DNA of 64,000 bases from Polyangium sp. y55x31 (GCF_029946505.1 NZ_JARZHG010000020.1:1-64000), one strand, 5' to 3'. Numbered from the stretch's first letter, positions 54,698 through 63,022 are shown. The notes: generated by a model not told the origin, from the sequence alone. Made by a program: numbers and translations.

Positions 54698-54794
54698 GCC
54701 CAACGCTCACGCTAACCCGCCGGCACCGCACTCGCGCGGTGCGAACCAACAGGCGTCAGCCTGTTGGCGGTCGGTGTTGAGCGTGTTGTTAGGC
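54698..54794 (-). other. attC-like integron recombination site 1
   Basis: Ends GCCCAAC (54698-54704) and GTTAGGC (54788-54794) are complementary 7-bp boxes of the integron consensus RYYYAAC/GTTRRRY. Inner boxes ACGCTCA (54703-54709) and TGAGCGT (54778-54784) also pair. Two further perfect hairpins lie inside (GCACCGC/GCGGTGC; CCAACAGGC/GCCTGTTGG). It is 97 bp long and starts nine bases past the stop of the minus-strand gene at 54803, the expected place for a cassette end. Confidence 0.62.
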
Positions 54795-54802
54795 GGCACT
54801 TC

Positions 54803-55597
54803 CTAGTTCCCGTACCGTGAAGATTCGAGCGCGCGCAACATGACCAAGATTGCGCTTACGCTGCTGAATATGAACCTCGCCTCCGTGGGCGACAACAGCT
54901 CATTGTCGTGCGCGAGCGAATGGTTATTTCTCAAATCGTTGAAGCTCTCGAGCAAGCTGATGAATGACTTCAGTGCGCGCGACGTGAACTCATGCAGGGA
55001 TTGCTCCGCCTCCAAGCACTTGCGGTATCGACCGAACCTGGAGTGCAGCGGCTCGTCTTTGTCGCACGTCTGGCCACGCACTTCGAGCAGATGTGCGAAC
55101 TTCTTCATGCAGTAAGTATGGAGGTGATCTATTGCAACCTCTGGTTTGTTGGCTGCGAGAGTTCGCTCGATGTCTGCCACCAGTTCTTCCAACGTCCTAT
55201 CGCGAGTGAAGGCCTCGACGCCTTGCGTCGTGAGAGGAGCAGGCTCGTTTTCTTGGAGCGCCTCAATTACCTGCTGAAAGGCTTTGGACTTCGTTCTCGC
55301 AGCCTGGGCCTCTTCCGAGTTCGGTAGCGATTCCAGCAGGCCCTCTCGTCGATCCCAGAGCGCGCGTAGCACCCGTAGCGCAGTTTGCTGATCGGTTCGC
55401 AGCAGGAACGTGCTCAAGCAGTTTCTCTTCGAGCTTCCGTTGGCCCTGTTCTCTTCCGAGTAGATGTCGACTCCAAATTCATCCTCGAAAAACTCGCGCA
55501 TAGTTCGATCGGAAAAGTCGAGGACATATCCGTGCCCACGTGGATACGCCATCGCTTCCTCAATGGCTCGAACTTGCAAACGCTTGAGGTCCGCCAT
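54803..55597 (-). CDS. Abortive-infection C-terminal (Abi_C-like) protein, cassette gene
   Basis: A 264-residue soluble protein. The C-terminal part (about 190-258), with LRNNHSLAHDNELLSPTEAR and a following helix of Val/Ile/Leu, matches the abortive infection protein C-terminal family (PF14355-type), seen in phage-defence proteins. The conserved SLAHDN motif is intact. The N-terminal about 110 residues are charged and helical with no known domain. AAGAAGG before ATG 55597 supports the start. The gene lies between two attC-like sites, the arrangement of an integron cassette. A role in phage defence is inferred. Confidence 0.72.
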   Translation of the reverse strand: MADLKRLQVRAIEEAMAYPRGHGYVLDFSDRTMREFFEDEFGVDIYSEENRANGSSKRNCLSTFLLRTDQQTALRVLRALWDRREGLLESLPNSEEAQAARTKSKAFQQVIEALQENEPAPLTTQGVEAFTRDRTLEELVADIERTLAANKPEVAIDHLHTYCMKKFAHLLEVRGQTCDKDEPLHSRFGRYRKCLEAEQSLHEFTSRALKSFISLLESFNDLRNNHSLAHDNELLSPTEARFIFSSVSAILVMLRALESSRYGN

Positions 55598-55610
55598 GAT
55601 CCTTCTTGCC

Positions 55611-55674
55611 GCCTAACGACTCGGCGATGAGCTGCCGGGGCGCAGCTCCGGTCAGCTCCATTGCCTGGTTAGCC
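55611..55674 (-). other. attC-like integron recombination site 2
   Basis: Boxes GCCTAAC (55611-55617) and GTTAGCC (55668-55674) face each other, and inner arms GATGAGCTGCCGG and CCGGTCAGCTCCATT pair with two unpaired bases, giving the extrahelical-base layout of attC. It is 64 bp long, a common length. The stop codon TAA of the gene ending at 55669 lies inside the box GGCTAAC on the minus strand, typical for cassettes. Confidence 0.7.
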
Positions 55675-57057
55675 TGGCACACGCCTCCATGCAGCCTTTG
55701 AGCCCTTCAATTCAGGGACGAGCTCGATCAGGCCCGCGTCACGCAATTTGTTGAGCTCCGACCTGATGGCATTCTCGCTCTTGATGCCGGTAAGATCGCG
55801 CGCTTGTCGATTCGTTATCGTCCCATTTGTCGTCAGAAACTCCAGCATTGCCTCCGCCGGTGTCGCGAGGGGGGCGTGCGGAATAGTGACCTTCACGTAG
55901 TTGCCCTCCGCACGGACGACCGGACTTTGGAGCCTCCATTCTTTCATCTTCTGAAACGCCGTGTTGAGACCCTCCCCGATATCTTTGTTCGGCGGATCCT
56001 TGTAGCGGCTCAGCACCCAAAGAATTCTAGGATTTCGTGCGTATCTAACATCAAGAATGTTGTCCACTGTCACATAGCCAGGAAGGCGCCCGGGGCTCGT
56101 GACCTCGATGCGATTGTCGTAAATGTGAATGTGAACATCGTCCGAGATGGAGTAGTCGCGATGCACAATCGCGTTTGTCACAATCTCCCACAGAGTTTCC
56201 GGAGGATAGGTCACCGACTCGAGCGCACCGCTTGCCGTCCAAATCTTGGTTTGTGACATGATACTTGAAATGCCAGCCACCGTGCGGTGAATAAGATCGT
56301 ACAGAGGTCCTTCGACCGAGACGACATCTTTGAGGTGTTCACGCTCGGGGTCATCCTCATTTGTTTGGTAGCGACAAATTTTGACTCCGCACTTCCTCGG
56401 CATCACGCTGGAAGGATCATCGGAGAAAAGAAGGACCCCGCAGACCTTGGGTCTGTAGGACTTTCGATCCACGAGAGACCTATTGACGGCGAAGCTAAGC
56501 GGATCTGTGGTTGATGAGAAGTCTCGCAAGAAACGCGATATCGCAGCCGAGTCGACCACGTCTTCGGTCAGTGCAGTCTCGACGCTGTAATCTTCGAATG
56601 AATGAGCGCCCTTGGCGAACCCGATTTCGGCGATTCTCTGAGGGTCCTTGACGGGAAGGGATTGTGCGCCCTTTCTCTCATAGACGATCTGATCCGATGT
56701 GTGATGGACGGACTGACTCTTTTCGATATCAATTTTCAGGACACAGCCGCGCCGCGTCTGGCACCGAAGGATGGTTGCCTCATACGGCAGCGCTGGCTGT
56801 ATCGCCGTGAGCGCCTGAATGTGCTCGTTAAAATACTCGACTACGTCAGGCCCTTCCCAACGCAAAGCGACATCAGGCTGGTCTCCGTCATCAGCGATGC
56901 CGATCGCGAGTTCTCCACCGTCCGCATTCGCAAACGCCACAGCCGCCTTTTGAATCTTGGCGGGCTTTACGGCGGAAGCCTTTCTGTCGAAGAAGTGGTC
57001 CTCCGCGCGTGAACAAAGATCGTTTGCTTCACGTTCGTTAACAAATCTCGTTTTCAT
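55669..57057 (-). CDS. AlbA_2/Schlafen-like ATP-binding protein, cassette gene
   Basis: A 462-residue protein of the 'putative DNA-binding' AlbA_2 family. The N-terminal AlbA_2 domain (about 15-150) contains FFDRKAS, VAFANADGGELAIGIADDG and IVYERKGAQSLPV. The middle has HATPase_c_4-type motifs (TLWEIVTNAIVHRDYS near 290; IEVTSPGRLPGYV). The C-terminus is a winged-helix (ITNRQARDLTGIKSENAIRSELNKL). Some relatives act in transcription control and some in anti-phage systems. ATG 57057 is preferred to ATT 57066. The stop lies inside attC-like site 2. Confidence 0.85.
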   Translation of the reverse strand: MKTRFVNEREANDLCSRAEDHFFDRKASAVKPAKIQKAAVAFANADGGELAIGIADDGDQPDVALRWEGPDVVEYFNEHIQALTAIQPALPYEATILRCQTRRGCVLKIDIEKSQSVHHTSDQIVYERKGAQSLPVKDPQRIAEIGFAKGAHSFEDYSVETALTEDVVDSAAISRFLRDFSSTTDPLSFAVNRSLVDRKSYRPKVCGVLLFSDDPSSVMPRKCGVKICRYQTNEDDPEREHLKDVVSVEGPLYDLIHRTVAGISSIMSQTKIWTASGALESVTYPPETLWEIVTNAIVHRDYSISDDVHIHIYDNRIEVTSPGRLPGYVTVDNILDVRYARNPRILWVLSRYKDPPNKDIGEGLNTAFQKMKEWRLQSPVVRAEGNYVKVTIPHAPLATPAEAMLEFLTTNGTITNRQARDLTGIKSENAIRSELNKLRDAGLIELVPELKGSKAAWRRVPG

Positions 57058-57183
57058 TTGGGCCAATGGTCATCGGGAGTGGGGCACGCGGGGACGAGCG
57101 CGGTGCTGAGGCTACCGCGGCACGATACCTCCGCGCAAGACTCTCGTTTCGGGCGTTTGGAGCGGCGAGCGGCCAGAAGGCTC

Positions 57184-57230
57184 AGGCTAACTGTGCAATT
57201 AGCCTGCTGCCGCATAACCTGCGGCCTAAC
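57184..57230. repeat. Hairpins with an attC-like end box
   Basis: AGGCTAA/TTAGCCT (57184-57205) and CCGCA/TGCGG (57210-57224), followed by GCCTAAC (57224-57230), which read on the minus strand is GTTAGGC, a full cassette-boundary box. No partner box was found, so this may be the remnant of the attC site upstream of the cassette at 55669. Positions 57231-57666 hold no gene that I can support. Confidence 0.4.
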
Positions 57231-57666
57231 CACACAACTCCGTGGTATATACAGCCGCCGTCTAACCCGCGGAGTTCTGGAATTCGGCAGCAGCGGCCGG
57301 TCGCTGCCGACATTGAGTGCGGGGCTTTGGGCGTCGTTATTCTGCCTATCCGTGAACCGTGAGACGCGGATGCCGACACGGGGGTTCGCTGACCGGAGCC
57401 ACACCACAGTGCCGCATCTCACAAACGGAACACGTCTCACAACTTTCGCCCGGCTACAAGTAGAATATACAACTGTACGTGAACACACGCTGCGCCGGAC
57501 TTCCCGCGGTCCCCCGTCATTGACTGAAAGGTTGGACCTTTTCACACGGGCGGCGCTACACGCTCGACGGCGTAGACCTTGGCGCGCTCGGCGCGGTCCC
57601 TGACGGTGTAAATGTCGCGGCGCTCGGCGCGGCTCGCATGCGAGCCGTCCCCTTGGCGGCGCCACC

Positions 57667-57734
57667 GCTCGCAGTCTCACGCGGGCACAGTCTCACGCGT
57701 GAGAGCGCGCCTTGCGTGAGCGTGTGAGGGGGAC
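57667..57734 (+). repeat. Right copy of the 68-bp direct repeat
   Basis: It matches 53355-53422 with the same 16-bp period and the same palindrome TCTCACGCGTGAGA (57691-57704). The two copies enclose the retropepsin-like gene and the two cassettes, about 4.3 kb. Beyond this copy the minisatellite starts. Confidence 0.75.
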
Positions 57735-57987
57735 CGCGGGAGGCGGCGCGCGGTCCCCTCGCGTGGACCACTTACGCAAAGCGTCCCGCTCGCCGTGCAG
57801 TGTGTCCCGTTCCGCGAGTGTGCCGTGGCACAGTGGACCGAGGAGCACACCGCAGCACACCGCGGGCGCGCCGCGACTTATCGTAAGTCCCGCTCGGCGC
57901 GGTCGTGCTCGACGGCGCCGCCCTCGCGCACCGCTCGGCGCACGCAAGCCCCCCGCGGGCGCTTCTGGCTTGTAGCTGTGAGGCTTG

Positions 57988-58008
57988 GGCCACAAGCCTC
58001 TTGTGGCC
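57988..58008. repeat. Short inverted repeat in the minisatellite region
   Basis: GGCCACAAG (57988-57996) and CTTGTGGCC (58000-58008) are perfect complements around CCT. It sits among other CACAAG words in an AT-richer patch before the main repeat units. Confidence 0.6.
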
Positions 58009-58442
58009 ACAAGCCCACAAGCCCCTCGTGATCCACGCGGAACGCTTCCCCTTGACGGGCGCCCCCTCGCGCCGCTCGGCGCAGCCCTCGGGGCGCTCGG
58101 CGCAGTCGTCGTGCTCGACGGCGCAGCCACCCGTCGACCGCCACGCAAACGCCGTGTTTTGTAGGATAACAATTCGTTCGGTGCTCGGCGGAGCTTGTTT
58201 TCACGGGGGTTGCGGACGTTCGTTTGTCCGCGCTTAGATTTGGTCTGAACCGAACGAATCCCCCGAGATCGTTTCAACAAGTCTCATTTCGGGCACTTAG
58301 GCCACCAATTAGGCACATGAAACCCCGAACTAATCACAAGCCCCTTGACGGCGCAGCCCTCGGGGCGATCGGCGTGGTCGTGCTCGACGGCGCAGGCCTC
58401 GCGGCGCTTGTCAAGGGGGACGTGCGAGCGGGCGCATGTTCC

Positions 58443-58504
58443 TTGTCACGTTGTCTCGGGGGGCTTGTCTCGCGAGACACACGGCCCCGAGACATGCGTG
58501 ACAA
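58443..58504. repeat. 62-bp palindrome
   Basis: Nested arms TTGTCACG/CGTGACAA, GTCTCGGGG/CCCCGAGAC and the central GTCTCGCGAGAC (58467-58478) form a long, almost complete stem. Such a structure can extrude as a cruciform. It is flanked on both sides by minisatellite units. Confidence 0.85.
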
Positions 58505-58634
58505 CACAACGGCGCAGCCCGCGGGGCGCTCGGCGCGGCGCTGGGAAGCTCGGCGTGGTCGTGCTCGACGGCGCAGCCCTCGCGGCGATCGGCGCGTCGT
58601 GCTCGATCGGCGCGGCGCTGGGAAGCTCGGCGCG

Positions 58635-58844
58635 TCGTGCTCGACGGCGCAGCCCTCGCCGCGATCTCGACGCTCGGCGCAGCCCTCGCGGCGATCGGCG
58701 CGTCGTGCTCGACGGCGCAGCCCTGGGAAGCTCGGCGCGTCGTGCTCGACGGCGCAGCCCTCGCCGCGATCTCGACGCTCGGCGCAGCCCTCGCGGCGAT
58801 TGGCGCGTCGTGCTCGACGGCGCAGCCCTGGGAAGCTCGGCGCG
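58635..58844 (+). repeat. 105-bp tandem duplication (two copies)
   Basis: Copies at 58635-58739 and 58740-58844 differ at one base by my comparison (C to T near 58801). High identity implies a recent event. Confidence 0.9.
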
Positions 58845-58861
58845 TCGTGCTCGACGGCGCA

Positions 58862-58979
58862 GCCCTCGCGGCGATCGGCGCGGCGCTGGGAAGCTCGGCG
58901 TGGTCGTGCTCGACGGCGCAGCCCTCGCGGCGATCGGCGCGGCGCTGGGAAGCTCGGCGTGGTCGTGCTCGACGGCGCA
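58862..58979 (+). repeat. 59-bp perfect tandem duplication
   Basis: Copies at 58862-58920 and 58921-58979 are identical. The period is not a multiple of three, which argues against a translated repeat. Confidence 0.9.
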
Positions 58980-59273
58980 GCCCTCGCGGCGCTCTCGACG
59001 CTCGGCGCGGTCGTGCTCGATTGGCGCGGCCCTCGCGGCGCTCGGCGCGGCCCTCCCCGTCTCCGTTTCTTCGCCGAAGATACGCGGCCCTCAATCCACG
59101 CGTAACCGCGCGAGATGTCGCCAGAAGGCCCGGAACGGCGCGCTGTTCTCCGGTGCGGAGAACGGGGGGGAACGGCGCGGCCCTCGGGGCGTCCTCGATG
59201 GTCGGCGCGCGCTCGACGTGGCGCAGCCCTCGCGACGCTCGGCGTGGTCCATTTTTCCTATCTTACGTAGCGC

Positions 59274-59293
59274 GGTAATCCACGTGGATTACC
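59274..59293. repeat. 20-bp perfect palindrome
   Basis: GGTAATCCACGTGGATTACC, in an AT-richer gap between repeat clusters. It could be a dimeric regulator site or recombinase site. Confidence 0.8.
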
Positions 59294-59533
59294 TGCACGC
59301 TCTGCCCCACAATTGGCAAACGATTCCGCTACTTTGATCGCGTGCGGTGCGCACTCACAACGGCAGACGCTAGGATTTCGTTCCCGCACGTCGATCCTTC
59401 GGTTAAACCGAGCGTTCCGACGTGCTCGACGGCGCAGCCCTGGCGACGCTCGGCGCAGTCGTGCGCGCGGACAGATCGCAGGGCGCTTGTCAATGGGATG
59501 GCCGCAGTCAAGGCGCCGAAAGTGAGCGCTTCC

Positions 59534-59596
59534 GTGTGTTGTGTGATCCGTGGTCCGTGTGATCCGATCACACGATTACACGATCACACAACACAC
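59534..59596. repeat. 63-bp inverted repeat
   Basis: Outer arms GTGTGTTGTGTGATC and GATCACACAACACAC are perfect (15 bp). Inner arms GTGTGATC/GATCACAC are centred on 59565. The 8-bp parts between them do not pair. It resembles the palindrome at 58443 in size and nested build. Confidence 0.85.
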
Positions 59597-59780
59597 GCGG
59601 CGCGACGCTCGGCGCGTCGGATCGCCCCTTGCGCGCTCGGCGCGGTCGTGCTCGACGGCGCAGCCCTCGCGGCGCTCGGCGCGTCGTGCTCGACGGCGCG
59701 GCCCTCGCGGCGATCGGTGCGGCTCTGGGAAGCGCGGTGGCTCGACGGCGGGGAAAACGGGGGACGGCGCAACGCTCGGC

Positions 59781-59817
59781 GCGAGTTATTACAGCCCCAC
59801 CGGAGCGAGTTATTACA
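59781..59817 (+). repeat. Direct repeat GCGAGTTATTACA
   Basis: Two exact copies of a 13-mer at 59781-59793 and 59805-59817 (24-bp period) in an AT-rich patch. They may be paired binding sites. Confidence 0.6.
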
Positions 59818-60250
59818 AGTAAGAACCCGTGCGCATCACGCGGCCCGGCGCAGTCCTCGGGACGCTCGGCGCGACGCTTCGGCGCGCGGCGCAGCCCTCG
59901 CGGCGCTCGGCGTGGCGCGTGCCCGACGGCGCAGCCCCCGGGGCGCGTGGCGTTCGGCCCAACCCTGGCGACAGTTCGTGTCATGGCACGAAATCGAACC
60001 TGGCACGAACTCCCGCCGCTCGACGCTCGGCGCAGCCCTCGCGCCGCTTGGCGCGCGCTCGGCGTGGCGCGCGCTCGGCGTGGCGCGCGCTCGACGGCGC
60101 GGCCCTCGGGGCGCTCTCGACGCGCGGCGCGGCCCTCGGGGTGTTCGGCGCGGTCGTGCTCGACGGGCGCAGCCCTCGCGGCGCTTGGGTTCGTCCGATG
60201 CGAAGATCCACCCTTCCCGCCGTTTGTCCGTTCGTGTACCGTCGCCCGCC

Positions 60251-61564
60251 GTGGCTCGCCCGTCCGCATTCGCACTCATCGCTCTCTTGTCGATCGCCGC
60301 GCCCGTCGCAGCGGCGGACCCGCCTGCACCTACGCCCGCGGAGCCGCAAGCGCCCACCAAGCCGGGCGCACCGGGCGCGACGCCCATTGAAATGAATGAC
60401 ACTGCCGATATTCACGACATGACCCTGCAAAAGAAACCGAGCCCCCAGGATGAGGCTCGTTTCAAGGCACTTGTGGCAGAAGGCGACCGGGCGAGGCTGT
60501 CCCTTCGAGTAGCGGACGCGGTAATCGCCTATGCTGATGCACTCAGAATTCGCGAGGATCCTCTTGTGTCGGGCCGCCTGGGCATGTGCATCGCAATGGC
60601 GAATGCGCCGGAACTCGATTTTCGCGCTGCCCATGAACTCTACAGAGCTGTTAGCAATGCCGCGGGCGTCAATGACGCCGAGCGCACTCTATTCTGGGAA
60701 ACCTACAAGCGGCTAAGGCGCCGAGTGTGCAGGGTAGACGTGACAGCGAACAATATCGATGCCCTGATCTACAAGGGCGACAACCGACGCGCGACGCGGG
60801 GCAGCTTCTTCTGGACATTCGTAAACCAAGGCATTCACAAATGGCGCGCCACATTGGACGGCCACGCTGACATAGAAAAGACTGTCGAATGTCTGGGTTC
60901 GGAAGACGTGTTTGTGCGATTCGACTTCGTCCCATTGTCCCCGCCCCCGCCCCCGCCTCCAACTTCTAAAGAAACGACAAAAACGGTCATCGTTCGGGAG
61001 TCGGCTCCTCCTGCTCCTGCGAGGGCTGCGCCGAGCGTGCAGGAGCCGGCCCAACCTTCTGGCGGTCGCCTTGCATTCGGCATCGGTCCTGTAATGGTTT
61101 TTGGTGCCGCGCCATCTCCATCGCTAGGAGTCTCCGCTATGGCCCAATATCGGCGGAGCGGATACTCTGTATTAGGAATGGCGAAGGGTGCGTGGTCCCT
61201 TGGTGGCGTAGAGAATCTTCCGGTCGATGTATTCTCCGCATCGGCGTTCGCCGGACCGTGTGTGCAATGGCGATGGCTGGACGGCTGCGCTCTCGCTGGA
61301 GCAACCCTTTTTGAGCGTCGAGTCGATCCCAATCTGGATTATCGTGCCGATACGGTTCGCCAAGCGATCCCGGCGTTCGGTCTGGGCATGGGAGCGACGT
61401 ACGCCATCAACACCGCTCTTTCTGCACGTATTTTCGCTGACGCAACTGCATTGACACGCGACATGGTGATCGACGTTGCATCCGACACTGGGGCCATGGT
61501 TACCGTGTGGCAGACGCAACGGTTTCTTTTCTCGCTCTCCGCATCGCTCGTATTCGGACGCTAG
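60251..61564 (+). CDS. Exported TPR/beta-barrel-like envelope protein
   Basis: A 437-residue protein with a signal peptide (FALIALLSIAAPVAAAD) and a Pro-rich linker. TPR-like helices follow at about 60-160 (RFKALVAEGDRARLSLRVADAV), a segment near 170-230 resembling PEGA-type strands (IHKWRATLDGHADIEKTVEC), a Pro run, and a C-terminal region (about 290-437) of alternating strands ending in LSASLVFGR, as in outer-membrane barrels. GTG 60251 starts the signal; the frame is open far upstream only through repeats. It is first of four codirectional genes. Function unknown. Confidence 0.72.
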   Translation: MARPSAFALIALLSIAAPVAAADPPAPTPAEPQAPTKPGAPGATPIEMNDTADIHDMTLQKKPSPQDEARFKALVAEGDRARLSLRVADAVIAYADALRIREDPLVSGRLGMCIAMANAPELDFRAAHELYRAVSNAAGVNDAERTLFWETYKRLRRRVCRVDVTANNIDALIYKGDNRRATRGSFFWTFVNQGIHKWRATLDGHADIEKTVECLGSEDVFVRFDFVPLSPPPPPPPTSKETTKTVIVRESAPPAPARAAPSVQEPAQPSGGRLAFGIGPVMVFGAAPSPSLGVSAMAQYRRSGYSVLGMAKGAWSLGGVENLPVDVFSASAFAGPCVQWRWLDGCALAGATLFERRVDPNLDYRADTVRQAIPAFGLGMGATYAINTALSARIFADATALTRDMVIDVASDTGAMVTVWQTQRFLFSLSASLVFGR

Positions 61565-61590
61565 AAGTCATCTCATCAAAGGCGACAGTC

Positions 61591-62730
61591 ATGATTGCAT
61601 GGAAACTCAGAGCCGACATTTTGATGGCAATCGTCGCAACTGGATTAGGCATCGGCGCAACGCTCGGCGCGAACGGCTGCACGACTGAACCATGGCATGC
61701 GACCGTATATTGCTTGCCCGACGCAAGCCCTGATGCGGCCTATTGCTTCCCCGACGGCGGCAGTGGCATCGAGCCGCTTTCGTGTGAATCGCGCGGGGGC
61801 CAATGCATACCCATGGGAACCTCAGACTTTCGCGAAAAGGCGGTCCTGGTATGGATGGGGGCCGAGGATGAGGCGCCCGATTGCCCCGAGCGAGCCGACG
61901 GTGATTTCTACACTGGCTATGGCGATCTATCCGTAGACTTTCAATGTCAGCCCTGCGCGTGTGGGCCTGCGGCATGCAGTCTGCCAACTGCAATCAACGT
62001 GGATTCCGCTAGCTTCTGCCAAGGTGGCAACGTGACGAGCTACCAGGCTCCCATGCAGTGGGATGGCACTTGCGCTTCCCCGGCTGTGCTTCCTGCCGGC
62101 GCCTTCGCGTCAATCATGCTGACAGAGCCTTTTGTCTCGCCGTGCGAGCCCATTGGGGACCCGATGCCAGGGGCGCCGTCCTTCGCGCCGCAACCTGTTT
62201 CATTCGCAAACGGAATTTATTGGGGCACGTTCGCAAAGGCGTGTCAGGGCACGGTCGATGGCGAATGCGAGAACTCTAGCGAAACTTGCTTGCCTAGCGA
62301 CGAGCCCCCGCCTCCGGGGTTTCGTCATTGTGTGCAGTACACACTACCCGTGGACGAGAACAATCTGCCGCAATGCCCCAGCGTGTTCCCCGATCGATTC
62401 GTGTTCTACCGTGGAACCGAAGGTCAGGTCGAGTGTTCGCCTTGCACGTGCGGCGAACCTGTTGGTGCGAAGTGCAACGCGAAGCTTTCCGCGTTTCAGG
62501 ATCCAGCCTGCGGAAGCGTGCCGCCGTCGTTGTTTGAAAACGTGCCAGCGGCCGCTATCTGCATCGATTTCTCTGCATCACCCCTCACGCTCGGCGCGAT
62601 GGAAGCGGATTGGATTAGCAATGAACCTGGGACGTGCGAGCCAAGCGGCGGCGAATTGATCGGCGAAGTGAAAGGCACGGACCCGCGCGTGTTCTGCTGC
62701 CAGACACCTCCCCCACCTCAGAACGAGTAA
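61591..62730 (+). CDS. Cysteine-rich lipoprotein (27 Cys)
   Basis: A 379-residue lipoprotein, lipobox GANGC at Cys30, leaving 26 cysteines in the body. Two parts look duplicated: a module with CQPCACGPAAC near 135 and another with CSPCTCGEPVGAKC near 300, each preceded by a Cys-Pro and an F/Y-rich strand and followed by a GTC motif. The protein is AT-richer than chromosome genes. It begins 27 bases after the preceding gene. It is probably a disulfide-stabilised surface protein. I know no function. Confidence 0.75.
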   Translation: MIAWKLRADILMAIVATGLGIGATLGANGCTTEPWHATVYCLPDASPDAAYCFPDGGSGIEPLSCESRGGQCIPMGTSDFREKAVLVWMGAEDEAPDCPERADGDFYTGYGDLSVDFQCQPCACGPAACSLPTAINVDSASFCQGGNVTSYQAPMQWDGTCASPAVLPAGAFASIMLTEPFVSPCEPIGDPMPGAPSFAPQPVSFANGIYWGTFAKACQGTVDGECENSSETCLPSDEPPPPGFRHCVQYTLPVDENNLPQCPSVFPDRFVFYRGTEGQVECSPCTCGEPVGAKCNAKLSAFQDPACGSVPPSLFENVPAAAICIDFSASPLTLGAMEADWISNEPGTCEPSGGELIGEVKGTDPRVFCCQTPPPPQNE

Positions 62731-62745
62731 TAAGGAGTTGCGACG

Positions 62746-63003
62746 ATGAGAAGCTTATACGCCGTGATGACCACCGGCGCGCTTACCATGTCCGTTGCCC
62801 TTGGGGGCTGCACGGGCGCCGACCCTAACCAGGGTGACTCTGCCGACGATTTATGTAACCTCAAGCGCGAGGCTTGCGTGAATAAGTGCTATGAGGCGGA
62901 TATGGGCTTGGGCTGCACGACTTGTTGCAGGACCAGTTACTTGTCGTGCAAGGTCGGTGGAAATTACAATTTCCAAGGTTGCCCCGACAAGTCGGGCGAA
63001 TAG
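62746..63003 (+). CDS. Small eight-Cys lipoprotein A
   Basis: An 85-residue lipoprotein, lipobox ALGGC at Cys22. The mature part has the pattern C-x6-C-x3-C-Y-x7-C-x2-C-C-x6-C-x10-C, identical in spacing to the next gene product, so both should fold the same way with four disulfides. AAGGAG before ATG 62746 supports the start, which lies 15 bases after the large Cys-rich gene. I match it to no known family. Confidence 0.75.
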   Translation: MRSLYAVMTTGALTMSVALGGCTGADPNQGDSADDLCNLKREACVNKCYEADMGLGCTTCCRTSYLSCKVGGNYNFQGCPDKSGE

Positions 63004-63022
63004 CGAGAGGCCATTGGAGCGG

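Larger units (their letters stand above)
57740..60250 (+). repeat. Mosaic GC-rich minisatellite region
   Basis: About 2.5 kb without a credible gene. It is built from variants of a 39-bp unit that runs GTCGTGCTCGACGGCGC, then AGCCCTCGCGGCG, then CTCGGCGCG. Unit fragments (for example CTGGGAAGCTCGGCG) are shuffled between them, with AT-richer islands carrying palindromes. All three forward frames are open over 58637-59105, a sign of low complexity rather than coding. A promoter for the gene at 60251 must lie in or before it. Confidence 0.8.

Noticed and set aside
58161-58173. A match to part of the lac operator (GGATAACAATT)
   Set aside because: Only 11 bases match, without the symmetric other half, and no LacI-type gene is near.
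58224-59337. Overlapping open frames through the minisatellite (about 290 and 330 codons)
   Set aside because: Three forward frames and one reverse frame are open together, repeat periods ignore the frame (59 bp), and no ribosome site is seen.
60000-60020. A regulatory RNA formed by the TTCGTG/CACGAA repeats near 59970-60012
   Set aside because: Three short complementary words exist, but there is no promoter or terminator and the surrounding minisatellite makes chance matches likely.
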